DNA from: WHSW01 sp963767285
GTDB lineage: Bacteria; Actinomycetota; Thermoleophilia; Solirubrobacterales; 70-9
DNA length: 64,000 nucleotides
Reading direction: 5' to 3'
NCBI GenBank assembly: GCA_963767285.1
Contig: CAVYDJ010000002.1
Span: 496,001-560,000, forward strand
Position 1 is the first letter of the stretch. Every line of letters begins with the position of its first letter. Below are positions 27,100-36,435 of the stretch, piece after piece. A program made the position numbers and the translations under genes. A model generated the notes under the pieces. It had not been told where the DNA came from and did no database searches. It saw nothing but the letters and a program-made list of their open reading frames with translations.

Positions 27100-28012
27100 G
27101 CTGGGTCACCGCCGCAAGCGGCCCGGCTAACGGGCATCCGCCCGAGACCTTGATTCGCCACCAGTTGACGAGCGCCCCGAGCGGGCCGAACCGCGGGCCG
27201 GCTCGCCAGGTCGTGCAACCCTCCTCGCCGGTCTCCGCCGCCGAGATGACCTCCCAGCGGTGTCCGGCGGGGTCCTCGACCATCGCGTCGCGCACCTTGC
27301 GGGCCCGACGCTCGCGACGAGCACGCGCGACCGCGGCCGAGCGGGCATCGGCGAGCTGGGCGAGCAAGGAGTCACGCGTCTGCGCGAGCTCGTCGACGCC
27401 GGCGATGCGGGGCTCGTCGGGATTCAGGAAGATCGGGCCCGAGGGCGGCTCGATGTCGCGGGTGTAGCTCGCCAGCTCGGCCTCGATTCGGCCGATCTGG
27501 CGGCGGAGCTCGCGCCTCGCGGCCCCCTCGTCGACGTCGAGCCAGGATTCGTCGAGGTCGAGTTCCTTCGCGAGCTCGTCGAGGGTGAGGTCGCCCGGCT
27601 CGTCGTCGGCCGGGATCGGCAACTCGAGCGCCTCGGGCAGGGAGGAGGACACCAGCGCCGTGATCGCGACGTCGCGCGGGTCGACCCCGGCCGCGCGTGC
27701 GGCGTCGATCGTCTCGGCGGCGATCCGCTCGACCTCGGGGGACCCCGTGGACCCCGCGGCGACGTAGCTGCCCTGGCCGTGGCGGGTCTCGATCAGTCCG
27801 TCGTCCTCGAGCCGCGCGTAGACGGAGCGGACGGTGTTCACGTTCACCTCGGCCCACTCGGCCATCGTGCGCACGCTCGGCATCCGCTCGCCCGGGGCCA
27901 GTCTGCCGGCGGTGATCAGGGCCCGCAGCCGCCAGGCGAGTTGGACGCCGACGGGGAGGTCGCTCTCGGCGTCGGCCTGGAAGGGGGTGACCGCTGTAGA
28001 GGACTGTGCCAT
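27080..28012 (-). CDS. GntR-family transcriptional regulator with long C-terminal coiled domain
   Basis: A 310-residue regulator. Residues about 15-90 form a GntR winged helix (GVQLAWRLRALITAGRLAPG, PSVRTMAEWAEVNVNTVRSV, GLIETRHGQGSYVA), the YtrA-like subgroup with no FadR or HutC effector domain. The remaining 200 residues are charged and helical with several Arg/Glu blocks (RELRRQIGRIEAELASY), ending in a short tryptophan-rich domain. ATG 28012 is used; a longer reading starts inside the operator. An inverted repeat immediately upstream suggests autoregulation, and the permeases follow it. The ligand is unknown. Confidence 0.8.
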   Translation of the reverse strand: MAQSSTAVTPFQADAESDLPVGVQLAWRLRALITAGRLAPGERMPSVRTMAEWAEVNVNTVRSVYARLEDDGLIETRHGQGSYVAAGSTGSPEVERIAAETIDAARAAGVDPRDVAITALVSSSLPEALELPIPADDEPGDLTLDELAKELDLDESWLDVDEGAARRELRRQIGRIEAELASYTRDIEPPSGPIFLNPDEPRIAGVDELAQTRDSLLAQLADARSAAVARARRERRARKVRDAMVEDPAGHRWEVISAAETGEEGCTTWRAGPRFGPLGALVNWWRIKVSGGCPLAGPLAAVTQHDRRGS

Positions 28013-28020
28013 CAAGATGA

Positions 28021-28050
28021 CACAGTAATACCACATACTGTGCTAGTCAA
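28021..28050 (-). promoter_or_regulatory. Putative GntR operator and promoter
   Basis: CACAGTA (28021-28027) and TACTGTG (28036-28042) form a perfect 7-bp inverted repeat with an 8-base spacer. A minus-strand TTGACT lies at 28050-28045, with an AT-rich GTATTAC stretch about 15 bases on. The repeat sits 9 bases before the regulator ATG, a usual place for autorepression. Only the repeat is certain; binding is inferred. Confidence 0.6.
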
Positions 28051-28095
28051 GTAGCACTCCCCGGTAAGGGAGCCCGGGTGGGTAGCCTCGGCAGC

Positions 28096-28491
28096 ATGCG
28101 TTTACCCGCTCAGCTGCTGGACGAACTGGTCGCCCACGCGCGCCAGGACGCCCCGAACGAGTGCTGCGGGATGATCGCCGCCCGCGACGGCGAGTTCACC
28201 GCTCATTTCCCCGCTCGCAACGAGTTCGCGAGCCCGATGCGCTTCCAGATCGACTCCCGCGACCAGATCCGGATCACCAAGGAGATCGAGGAGCGCGGCG
28301 ACGAGATCGGGGCGATCTTCCACTCGCATCCCAACAGCGAGGCGGCGCCCTCGCAGACCGACGTCAACCTCGCGCGCTGGTGGCCGGGCCTGATCTGGGT
28401 GATCTGCTCACTCGCCTCCGACGAGCCTGTCGTCCGCGCCTTCCGGATCGAGGGCCGGGAGATCGAGGAGGTGGAGCTCGATGTCGAGTGA
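28096..28491 (+). CDS. JAMM/MPN-domain metalloprotease (Mov34/M67 family)
   Basis: A 131-residue single-domain protein. The JAMM zinc site is complete: Glu70 in DEIGAIF, His76 and His78 in HSHP, and Asp89 in SQTD, with the helical NECCGMIAA near residue 24 typical of the prokaryotic Mec/JAB group. Such enzymes remove ubiquitin-like sulfur carriers or C-terminal peptides, often in cysteine or cofactor synthesis. ATG 28096 is chosen over GTG 28078. Its stop overlaps the next gene by 11 bases, so the two are coupled. It is divergent from the GntR gene. Confidence 0.85.
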   Translation: MRLPAQLLDELVAHARQDAPNECCGMIAARDGEFTAHFPARNEFASPMRFQIDSRDQIRITKEIEERGDEIGAIFHSHPNSEAAPSQTDVNLARWWPGLIWVICSLASDEPVVRAFRIEGREIEEVELDVE

Positions 28492-28999
28492 GCTCGGCGA
28501 CCGGCCGGTCGAGCCGCTCGGCTGCCCGACGTGTGCGAAGAAGTACCCGCTCACCGCGCGCTTCTGCCCCGACTGCGAGATGCCGCTCGTCTACATCGGC
28601 CGCGGCGATCAGGAGCCGATCACCGAGGCGCACGAGAAGGCGCGCAAGGTGAGGCCCGAGTACACCGGCGGCGACCCGGTCAAGGTCGCCTTCGCCCAGA
28701 ACCTCGCCGAGGCGCAGCTGATCCAGGGCATCCTGCTCGACCAGGGCATCCCGAGCTTCGAGCGCCGCAGCCGCGGCTTCGACGTTCCCGACTTCCTCGC
28801 CGCCGGCCCCCGCGACATCCTGGTCCCGGGCGCCGCAGCCGAGGACGCGCGGGCGCTGCTCACCGACACCGGCGAGCAACTGCTCCCTCCCGATCCGACG
28901 GCCGGCGGCGAGCGCCCGCTCCGCCTTGCGCTCGGGATCCTGATCGCGCTCGCGATCGGCGCGCTGCTGATCTGGCTCGTCTCGCTCGGGATCCGCTAG
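28481..28999 (+). CDS. Zinc-ribbon, DUF2007-like membrane-anchored protein
   Basis: A 172-residue protein with three parts. An N-terminal zinc ribbon has Cys15, Cys18, Cys29 and Cys32 (CPTC and CPDC). A central DUF2007/PII-like fold begins VKVAFAQNLAEAQLIQGILL and contains FDVPDFLAAGPRDILVP. One C-terminal membrane helix spans about residues 148-168 (LALGILIALAIGALLIWLVS). Proteins of this type are thought to be signalling or regulatory adapters at the membrane. Translation is coupled to the JAMM protease gene by an 11-base overlap. The zinc ligands and helix are seen directly; the role is unknown. Confidence 0.72.
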   Translation: MSSELGDRPVEPLGCPTCAKKYPLTARFCPDCEMPLVYIGRGDQEPITEAHEKARKVRPEYTGGDPVKVAFAQNLAEAQLIQGILLDQGIPSFERRSRGFDVPDFLAAGPRDILVPGAAAEDARALLTDTGEQLLPPDPTAGGERPLRLALGILIALAIGALLIWLVSLGIR

Positions 29000-29784
29000 G
29001 CGAACGGGTCCTCGTCGCCGAGGTCGTCGAGCGAGCCCGAGCGCGGCAGGTCCTCGCGCAGGTAGCGGCGCCATTCGCGCTCGACGTGGCGGAAGCGGTC
29101 GTCGAAGGCGAGCTCGATCGCCTTCTCGGCGCCCTCGCGGCGCAGCCGGGAGACGAGGACCGCGCAGGCGTCGGGCCCTCGTTCGCGCTCGAGCACGTCG
29201 AAGACCGTGCCGCCGAGGATGATCGCATCGCGGGCCGAGGGCGGGAAGGCCGGCGGCTTGCCGTGCGCCATCCGGGTGTTGACGGCGGCGCGGAACAGCG
29301 AGGTCTGGCCGGCGAAGTACTGGGCGCCGCCCTCGATCAGCCAGGCCCAGCGCACGTAGCGGGCGAAGCGCCGCGGCCCCCAGGGCGGCGGCAGGCGGTC
29401 GTTGTTGGCCGCGATCACGATCTGGGCGTAGAGGCGCTCGGCGGTCCCGCGCAGCGCGGCGAGCGAGTCGTCGCCCGCGGCGCGGCGGTCGGTGTACTCG
29501 TCGTTCAGGATGTGCAGCTCGGAGGCCATCGCCCAGCCGGCCAGGTAGCGCCGCCCGGCGGGCGCCGCGGCGAGGCGGGCGCTGGGCAGGAACGGGTGCG
29601 CGGCCGCGAGCCACCCCGGCGAGGGATGGACGATCACCGTGATCCCGCCCGGCGCCTCGTCGAAGCGGTCCTCGAGGCGTAGCCGCAGGTCCTCGAGGCG
29701 GTCGAGGGTCCGCGTCGCGCAGCCCTCGTCCTCCGACTCATGGCGGGCCGTGAAGCTCAGCGATTCGGTCTCGACCCAGGCCAT
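28996..29784 (-). CDS. Peptidase-MA-like protein lacking a visible HExxH motif
   Basis: A 262-residue cytoplasmic protein. WAWLIEGGAQYFAGQTSLFR strongly recalls the WLxEGxAxY segment that carries the third zinc ligand in gluzincin (peptidase MA) families, preceded by a helix RLYAQIVIAANNDRLPPPWG. A canonical HExxH is not found in the expected helix, so it is probably a non-catalytic relative, or the motif is degenerate. No signal peptide is present. The C-terminus is acidic (DDLGDEDPFA) and the gene overlaps the convergent zinc-ribbon gene by 4 bases. Confidence 0.55.
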   Translation of the reverse strand: MAWVETESLSFTARHESEDEGCATRTLDRLEDLRLRLEDRFDEAPGGITVIVHPSPGWLAAAHPFLPSARLAAAPAGRRYLAGWAMASELHILNDEYTDRRAAGDDSLAALRGTAERLYAQIVIAANNDRLPPPWGPRRFARYVRWAWLIEGGAQYFAGQTSLFRAAVNTRMAHGKPPAFPPSARDAIILGGTVFDVLERERGPDACAVLVSRLRREGAEKAIELAFDDRFRHVEREWRRYLREDLPRSGSLDDLGDEDPFA

Positions 29785-29873
29785 GGCGCGCGATCAGGGT
29801 ATTCGTTAGCTCTGTGTCCGATCTCACACGCCGATTGGCGCCCCGGGCCGGATCAGGTGGGATGCTCCAGGGG

Positions 29874-31220
29874 ATGGCGTCGAACCTGCCGCCCGGGCCC
29901 TCCTATCCCTCGCTGATCCAGGGGATCGGCTTCTGGACACGCCCGCTCGCGTACCTCGAGAAGCTGCGCGCGCAGTACGGCAAGCGGTTCACGCTCCAGT
30001 TCCCGTTCGCGCCGCCGTTCGTCTTCATCACCGAGCCCGACCAGATCAAGCAGGTCTTCACGGCCCCGCCCGACGTCCTGCACCCGGGCGAGGGCGCGCG
30101 CGTCCTGCGGCCGATCGTCGGCTCCAACTCGGTGCTCCTGCTCGACGGCGACGCGCACATGAGCCAGCGCAAGCTGATGCTCCCCGCCTTCCACGGCGAG
30201 CGCATGGAGCGACTCACCGACCTGATCGCCGAGGTCACCGAGCGCGACGTCGAGGCCTGGGGCGCCGAGCCGGAGCTCGAGCTCCATCCGCGGATGCAGG
30301 CCCTGACGCTCGAGATCATCCTCCGCGCCGTCTTCGGGCTCGACCAGGGCGAACGTCTGGATGCTGTTCGCGAGCGGCTCGCCCAGCTACTCGCCTTCGG
30401 CGACCACCCGCTGACGCTGTTCGGCCCGCCGGGCGAGGGGTCGGAGGAGTTCTTCAAGAGGTTCGGGCCCCTGAAGGCCTTCTTCGTCCGCCGCGATCAG
30501 GTCGACGAGCTCCTGTTCGAGCTGATCGATGAACGTCGCGCCGACCACGCTGATCGCGACGACGTGCTCTCGATGCTGCTCGAGGCGCGCCACGAGGACG
30601 GCACCCCGATGTCCAATCAGGAGCTGCGTGACGAGCTGATGACCCTGCTCGTCGCCGGCCACGAGACCACCGCGACGACGCTCGCCTGGGCCTTCGAGCG
30701 ACTCACCCGCGAGCCCGCGGTGCTCGCCCGGCTGACCGAGGAGGTGGACGCCGGCGATGGCGACGCCTACCTCACGGCGACGATCCAGGAGACCCAGCGC
30801 CGCCGGCCGGTCCTTCCCAACGCCGCGCCGCGCCTGGTCGTGCAGCCGATCGAGGTCGGAGGCTGGCACTACGAGCCCGGCGTCTGCCTGGTCGCCAACT
30901 CCTACCTGCTCCACCACGATCCGGACGTCTACCCGGACCCCTACGCCTTCCGGCCGGAGCGGTTCCTCGACGAGGGCCCCGGCACATACACGTGGATCCC
31001 CTTCGGAGGCGGGCGCCGCCGCTGCCTGGGCGCCAGCTTCGCCAACCTGGAGATGAAGATCGTCCTCGCCGCCGTGCTGCGCGCATACGCCGTCGAGCCG
31101 GTGGCCGCCGGCCACGAGATCGCCACGCGGCGCAACATCACCATCCGTCCCGGCAACGGATCGCGGGTCGCAGTGACCACCCGAGCGCGGAGCGCGGAGG
31201 CGACCCCGGTCCCGGCATGA
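29874..31220 (+). CDS. Cytochrome P450
   Basis: About 448 residues from the ATG at 29874 (other in-frame starts are ATG 29862 and GTG 29814; the NLPPGP sequence after the chosen start is the usual P450 opening). The oxygen-binding I-helix is VAGHETTATTLAW near 262. The K-helix ExxR is ETQR, the PERF segment is present, and the haem loop FGGGRRRCLGASFA places the proximal ligand at about Cys384. It lacks an N-terminal membrane anchor, so it should be soluble and use ferredoxin-type partners, none of which is encoded here. Overall it resembles bacterial class I enzymes of the CYP110/CYP138 kind that oxidise hydrophobic substrates. Confidence 0.9.
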   Translation: MASNLPPGPSYPSLIQGIGFWTRPLAYLEKLRAQYGKRFTLQFPFAPPFVFITEPDQIKQVFTAPPDVLHPGEGARVLRPIVGSNSVLLLDGDAHMSQRKLMLPAFHGERMERLTDLIAEVTERDVEAWGAEPELELHPRMQALTLEIILRAVFGLDQGERLDAVRERLAQLLAFGDHPLTLFGPPGEGSEEFFKRFGPLKAFFVRRDQVDELLFELIDERRADHADRDDVLSMLLEARHEDGTPMSNQELRDELMTLLVAGHETTATTLAWAFERLTREPAVLARLTEEVDAGDGDAYLTATIQETQRRRPVLPNAAPRLVVQPIEVGGWHYEPGVCLVANSYLLHHDPDVYPDPYAFRPERFLDEGPGTYTWIPFGGGRRRCLGASFANLEMKIVLAAVLRAYAVEPVAAGHEIATRRNITIRPGNGSRVAVTTRARSAEATPVPA

Positions 31221-31311
31221 GCGTGCAGCCGGGGCGGCGCGCGGGTCGTTTCGGTGTGGGAAGCCTCGGCAAGGGGAGGTTCGACGCCGAGCCCCAGTCC
31301 ACCGCCCCGCG

Positions 31312-31389
31312 AAGATCGTGCTGACCGACGCGAACGGAAACTCGGCGACGAGCACCGACAAGGTGACCATCAAAGCGCCGAGCGACTAG
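31312..31389 (+). pseudogene. Remnant of a PKD/Ig-like domain protein
   Basis: A 26-codon tail reading KIVLTDANGNSATSTDKVTI then KAPSD and a stop. The pattern, a last beta strand of PKD or bacterial Ig-like repeats, is typical of the C-terminus of a large surface protein. No start or remainder is present between it and the P450 stop 90 bases upstream. It ends face to face with the penicillin acylase stop (shared CTAG). It probably marks a deletion end point. Confidence 0.4.
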
Positions 31390-34149
31390 CGGATGTGAAC
31401 TACCTGCTGGAACGTAGGCCGGTCGATCCAGTGGATCGGCGGCTGGGTAATCGCGCCGGTCGCGGTGTGACGAACGGCGTCGTTGCACCACTGGGCATCG
31501 CCGCCCTCGCAGGGTCCGCGCGGGTAGAGCTCGGCGTCGCTGGTGTGGGCAAGCGCCTGCTTGAGCGACTTGATCAGCGCCTTGCGGCACTTCGACACCG
31601 AGCCGCCGCCGCAGTAGACGCGGGAGAACCTGCCCCGCACCGGGTCGCCGAGGATCGTGCGCAGGTCCTTGTTCACGTACCCGTACCAGCCGCCGTAGAA
31701 GGCCGAGCCGAGCGGGCCGGGCGCGTCATGGAAGGCGATCATGTTCTCGAGCGCGCCGAACATGCCGCCGCCGAGCTCCGGCTTGAACTCGGCCTCCAGC
31801 CAGCGAGGCCACCAGGCGTCGATGATCCGGACCGCCTCTGCCTGGTCATAGACGCCGTCGGCGTTCTTGTCGCGCCGGTGCGAGCCGCTCGCGATCCACG
31901 CCCGAAGCGCCTTGACCGCCGCCTGGACCTTGGCGCCGCCCGAGTTCCCGATCAGACGGAGCGCATACGGGACGGCGACGTCGCCGCGCAGGTCGACGGT
32001 GCCGGCGTCCTCCATCGCATCGACCAGCTTGGCCGGCGTGATCTTCTTCGTGCCCGCGATCCGCGGCTCGATCCGGTCATCGAGCCGGGTCGAGCGGAAC
32101 GTCGCGCCCCGCGAGTAGTCGTCGTCGGCGTTGCGGAAGCCCGGGGCCTGCTTGTTGTTCCAGCTGGTGATGTAGCGCTGGTCGACGACCTGGGGGTGCG
32201 CCGCGCATGGCTCCTGGTCGGAGATGTTGGTGCGCGGGTCGACGTCGCTTGCCTCGATCGGGCCTCCCGCGAGCAGCTTCTGGGGCGGCGGCGTCCAGCC
32301 CTGCCACTCGTACTTCGCGGGCGTCGGCAGGTCCGGGTGGGCCCGGGACGACCGCTTGGGGTTGATGCCGGAGTTGAAGTAGGCGATGTGGTCGCGGTCG
32401 ATGAAGAACCAGTTGAACGTGTACTGGATCCCGCACGCCGACTCCATGAACTCCTCGGGCGACCCCATCTTCTGGGGGTTGTTGAAGTCGGCGAAGCCGA
32501 GCGCCGAATCGACCTCGTGGTAGTAGGTCGCGCGCAGCTTCGTGAACGCGACCGGCTTCCCCCTGATCTCGCGCCCGGTGGGTGACGATCCCGAGCGCGG
32601 TGCGCTCGGCGCGGTAGGTCTCCGAGCCCGAGGGCGTCGTGTCGCCGGGCGACTGGGTCCAGGCGTTGACCCGCTCGAGCACGTCGATCGGCTGGCAGGC
32701 GCCGCGGAAGCGGTAGCCCATCGAGTCGATCGTCGGCTTCGAGCCGTCGGCGTTGCAGAGCGGGACCGCGAAGGTGTCGGTGATGTCCTGGGCCGAGGAG
32801 GTCGCCGACCAGGCGTAGTCGCGGCCGTGGCCGAGCTGCACGTACAGGTTCGTGCCCGGGAACGCCGCCCCGCGCGCGTCGAGCGGCGGGCCGGTCGGCC
32901 CGTCGGGAGCGTGGATCTCCTGCTCCATCAGGATCTGCGGCGTGTAGTAGGAGACCTGCGGCCCGAAGACGGCGACCGGGGCGTTGCCCTTCGACTCGGC
33001 CTCGGAGACCAGCAGCGCGTTGGACGAGCCCTGCATCGACGCGGCCGCGCTCAACAGGCTCCCGATGTCGGGCAGCGGGCCCTCGGCTGCTTCGGTTTCA
33101 GGTTTCGCGCTCGACGACGCGACGACCTCGGCGGGGACGGCCGTCCCCGGATCGGGCAGCGCCGCCTTCGGGCGCCTGGGCACGCGCATGTACGGGAAGC
33201 GCGTGTCGTGGACCGTGGTCGGGGCCTCGGGGTCGTTGGCGACCCGGAAATCCGCCCAGGCGCGCTTGCCCGCGCGCTTGCCGAACCGCTTCTGCGCCGC
33301 CTCGAGGAGGAGCGCCGAGTTGACCTCGTTGCCGCCCCCCTTGCCGAAGATCCCGGCGACCAGCGAGGCGATCGAGATCACGTCGGTGACCTTCCAGTCC
33401 TCCGGCCCGGCCGGGTGGCCGAGCAGCGGATACTCGCCCGGCATCAGCAGCGGGTTGGAGCGGATCTCGGAGATCCGGTGGTTGATTCCGGCGACGTAGT
33501 GCTGGACGTCCGAGGCGACCTGCTGGCCCTCGGCGCCATACGCCTCGTCGGCGAGGTCGTACTGGACCTGCAGCTCGTTGTCGTCTCTATACGGCGTGTC
33601 GGCCCAGACCGAGCGATCCATCGCGAGGTTGCCCTCCGAGCCGCCGGCGAACGACGCCAGCTGGGCGCGGCCGGCGTGGCGCAGCGCGTCGATGAAGAAC
33701 ATCCGGTCCTCGGCGGCGACGTAGCCGGCCCCGAACATCGCCCCGGCCCGGCCCTCGCCGTAGATGCGCGGGACGCCGAACTGGTCGCGGACGATCGTCA
33801 CGTCGGCGCGCGGGCTGTAGGTGCGGTCGACGTTGCCGGGCTCGACCCCGAAGGTCGCGTCCTTGAAGAAGTCCCCGAGCTGCGCTTCCTTCAGACCCGG
33901 CGTGGCGTAGACGAGGTCCTCGTACATCTGCAGTTGGTCGGTGTCGTGCGGCGGTCGCGCGCCGGTGGTCAGGAAGGCGGTGATCTCGGCCGCGTTGACG
34001 CTCTGGCCCTGCCCCGGCGGCAGGATGTTGCGGAACCCGCCGCTGTCGTTGTCGCCGTAGGCACCGGGCTGCGGAGCGGCCGCGGCGACGCACGGCAACG
34101 CGAGCGCGACAGCCACGATCGTTGCCCCCATGAGCCGACCCACGAACAC
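31386..34149 (-). CDS. Secreted penicillin acylase-family hydrolase, one apparent frameshift
   Basis: Corrected for one extra base near 32574, this is a 920-residue Ntn hydrolase precursor. A signal peptide occupies residues 1-25 (VAVALALPCVAAAA). The alpha-chain region has VTIVRDQFGVPRIYGEGRAG and GYVAAEDRMFFIDALRH, both family signatures. The self-cleavage point is in MQGSSNALLVS, with Ser376 before Asn377 as the likely nucleophile of the beta chain. The second part (YTFNWFFIDRDHIAYFNSG, NNKQAPGFRNADDDYS) is also typical. It would hydrolyse amide bonds of acylated small molecules outside the membrane, possibly acyl-homoserine lactones or beta-lactams. GTG 34149 or ATG 34131 are possible starts. 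Confidence 0.8.
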
Positions 34150-34182
34150 CGGCGGCGACTGTAGTCACCGTCGGCCGCCGGT
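34148..34182. promoter_or_regulatory. Nested inverted repeat at the acylase start
   Basis: ACCGGCGGC (34148-34156) pairs with GCCGCCGGT (34174-34182). Inside the loop GACT-GT-AGTC (34157-34166) is a second small palindrome. It overlaps the first codon of the acylase gene on the minus strand. It may be an operator or a structured leader. No regulator is encoded beside it. Confidence 0.35.
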
Positions 34183-34219
34183 GCGCCGGTTCCCACCGGC
34201 GGCGTGTCCGGGACGCCGG

Positions 34220-35305
34220 CTAGTGCACCTGGATGTTGCCGCCGTCGAGCACGCGCTCACCCGAGTCGTAGACATTCCCGAGACGGATTCGGTACCTATC
34301 GGACCGCCCCGGCTCGCCGTTGTCGTGCACGTCGATCCGATAGCTGACGCCCGTGAAACCGGCGGCCGTGCCGGTGCCGCGAATCGTCGCCCGGGTCCCG
34401 TTGCAGATCACCGAGGTGACCGTCTGCGACTTGAACTCGAACGGGGTCGCGGGCCCGTGGTCGGTGTACCGGAGCTGACCGGACACCGAGTTGGCCTTCT
34501 TCACCTGCGCGTTCCCACTGAAGGACGCCTGGTCACCGCCGGCCGTCGTGATGTTGCCGCCGCCCGTCACCTTGCAGCCGGCGGACGAGCCCGGGGACGG
34601 ATCGCACTCGTCGCCGATCCCGTCGCCGTCCGCGTCGTGCTGATCGGCGTTCGGCGTCGTCGGGCAGTTGTCGTCTCCATCCGGGATGCCGTCACCGTCG
34701 GTGTCGGGATCCGGGATCGTGTAGCTGAAGGTGAACGTCCCGCTATCGACGCCAGGGAACTGGCCGAAGGCCAGCGTGCCGTCGCGCTCGAATGTCCCGG
34801 TCGCGTCCTGCCACGGGCCGACGCCCACACCATCGACGGGTCCTTCAAGGTGAACCGTGAAGGTGGAGGTCGCAAGCGTCGGCGGCCCGCTCGTGCACGC
34901 CGTGCTCTGGCTCGAGTCGATCGTCGCTCGCAGGTGTCCCGTGGGCGGCGCGTTGTCGGGGTCGGTCCATCCGGGCGCGAACCAGACCTCACCGCTGACC
35001 GGTGCGCAACCGTCGACCGGAGCCCAGCGCAGGTGCGCCTGGTAGGCGGCCGAGACGGGGTTGCTGTCCTGGTCGGTGCCGCTCATGGTCCCGGTGCCCT
35101 CGAACAGGCATTCATTTCCGGTGAATGGAAACGGAGGTCCCCCGAGGAACGCGGCGCAGTCCGTGGGAGGCAGCATGGGTCGCGCGAGGGCCGTCGTCTC
35201 GCCGGCGTAACTCCCGGAGACGGTGGTGGTCGCTGCCCCGGCGGCGCTCGCGCCGATCAGCGACATGGATAGGACGGCAGCCAGCGGGACGGGGAACCGA
35301 TGCAC
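34220..35305 (-). CDS. Secreted protein with thrombospondin type 3 calcium-binding repeats
   Basis: A 361-residue exported protein from GTG 35305, chosen because AAGGAGG lies 7 bases before it. A signal peptide ends at ASAAGA (about residue 24). Residues 30-180 are beta-rich and unassigned, with paired cysteines (DCAAF, NECLF, DGCAP, TACTS). Residues about 190-235 hold TSP3-type calcium repeats (DTDGDGIPDGDDNCP and DADGDGIGDECDP). The C-terminal domain begins CKVTGGGNITTAGGDQASF, a recurrent module of actinobacterial exported proteins, and includes YTDHGPATPFEFKSQ. It is probably structural or adhesive. Confidence 0.75.
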   Translation of the reverse strand: MHRFPVPLAAVLSMSLIGASAAGAATTTVSGSYAGETTALARPMLPPTDCAAFLGGPPFPFTGNECLFEGTGTMSGTDQDSNPVSAAYQAHLRWAPVDGCAPVSGEVWFAPGWTDPDNAPPTGHLRATIDSSQSTACTSGPPTLATSTFTVHLEGPVDGVGVGPWQDATGTFERDGTLAFGQFPGVDSGTFTFSYTIPDPDTDGDGIPDGDDNCPTTPNADQHDADGDGIGDECDPSPGSSAGCKVTGGGNITTAGGDQASFSGNAQVKKANSVSGQLRYTDHGPATPFEFKSQTVTSVICNGTRATIRGTGTAAGFTGVSYRIDVHDNGEPGRSDRYRIRLGNVYDSGERVLDGGNIQVH

Positions 35306-35432
35306 AATGAGCCTCCTTGCTCTTATTCCGGGCGCCGGTACCGGGTTGGCGTCCCTTCGCACGACCCTATGCGAGTCCAATCACCGGGACATCCGTAGAA
35401 ACCCGCAGTGCGGCAAGCCGGCCGCGGCTGCT

Positions 35433-36383
35433 TCAGGCCGCCGGCGGCTCGGCGGCGCGGTCGCGCTCGAAGTCGAGCTCGGTCCGGACCCCGCGGGCGG
35501 CCAGTGCCTCGCGGGCGCCTTCCAGGCCGTCGGTTTCCATGACCGCGCCGGCTAGCGGCAGCACGGGCGCCGCCGCCTCGAGGTCGAAGTAGAAGGCGAG
35601 CGCCCCGATCGGCCCCAGCGGCGCGTTCCTGCGGCCGCCTCGGATCTCGACCTCGCCGACCTTGCCGCGAACGCAGTGGACGATCTGCATGCTCGCCTCC
35701 GTGCCGCAGGCCTCCGCGGCCCGCTCGAGCTCGTCGGCCTGGAGCGCGTCGACGCTCGAGGTCCCGATCCAGGCGTCGGCGGCGGCGAGCGCGGCGACCC
35801 GCCCCAGCACCTCGGGGACGGTGAGCTCGCCGTCGCAGCCGGCGCCGACGACCGCGGCGACGCTGTCGAGGCGGGTGCCCAGCCGCATGCCGGCGGCCAG
35901 CATCACGGCGTCGCAGAGCGGGCTGCCGAGGCCGGGCTCGTCGCCCGTCGCGATCGCGTCGCCGCCGACGTCGAGGTAGATCACCAGATCGCAGCCGAGC
36001 AGGCCGGCGGCCGCGCCGATCCCCTCCGCGGCGCCAGTGACGCCGTCGGCGACGTCGATCAGGACGGTCGGGTTGTCGAGGTGGCGGGCGACATGGGCCT
36101 CTGAGAACACCGCGCCGTCGACGGTCGCGGTCCGGGGACCGGCGAGCACAGCGTGCTTGCCGAGCGGGTCGCCGTCGACGATCTCGCTCACCGGGCGTGG
36201 GCCGGGCTTCGGGTCGACCGGCATCCGCTCCCAGGCGACGCCGCCGAGCACGAACGGGGTCCCGAGTTGCTCGCAGCGCCGCCCGACCGTGAGCGCGCCC
36301 GCGACATCGCCCCCGCCACCAATCCCGAGCACCAACGCCCGCCGCGCCCTGGAGACGCGGCGATCGAAGGAGAGCGCGGCCAT
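35433..36383 (-). CDS. DUF1152 family protein
   Basis: A 316-residue soluble protein recognised as DUF1152 by LVLGIGGGGDVAGALTVG at the N-terminus, FVLGGVAWERMPVDPKPGPR, the metal- or phosphate-site-like LIYLDVGGDA variant (VIYLDVGGDAIATGDEPGLG), and VVGAGCDGELTVPEVLGRVA. The family is widespread in archaea and actinobacteria, forms an alpha/beta fold and has no established activity. It ends acidic/arginine-rich. The DUF1802 gene is upstream on the same strand with a 52-base gap. Confidence 0.8.
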   Translation of the reverse strand: MAALSFDRRVSRARRALVLGIGGGGDVAGALTVGRRCEQLGTPFVLGGVAWERMPVDPKPGPRPVSEIVDGDPLGKHAVLAGPRTATVDGAVFSEAHVARHLDNPTVLIDVADGVTGAAEGIGAAAGLLGCDLVIYLDVGGDAIATGDEPGLGSPLCDAVMLAAGMRLGTRLDSVAAVVGAGCDGELTVPEVLGRVAALAAADAWIGTSSVDALQADELERAAEACGTEASMQIVHCVRGKVGEVEIRGGRRNAPLGPIGALAFYFDLEAAAPVLPLAGAVMETDGLEGAREALAARGVRTELDFERDRAAEPPAA

Positions 36384-36435
36384 CGGCTACCCCGCGAGAG
36401 CGGACGCGAAGCGGAGCATCTCGCGGGAGTTGTTC

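Noticed and set aside
24914..28012. Complete mce operon
   Set aside because: Only the two permeases are present. No protein with an MlaD/Mce domain and no Mkl ATPase is encoded on either strand here.
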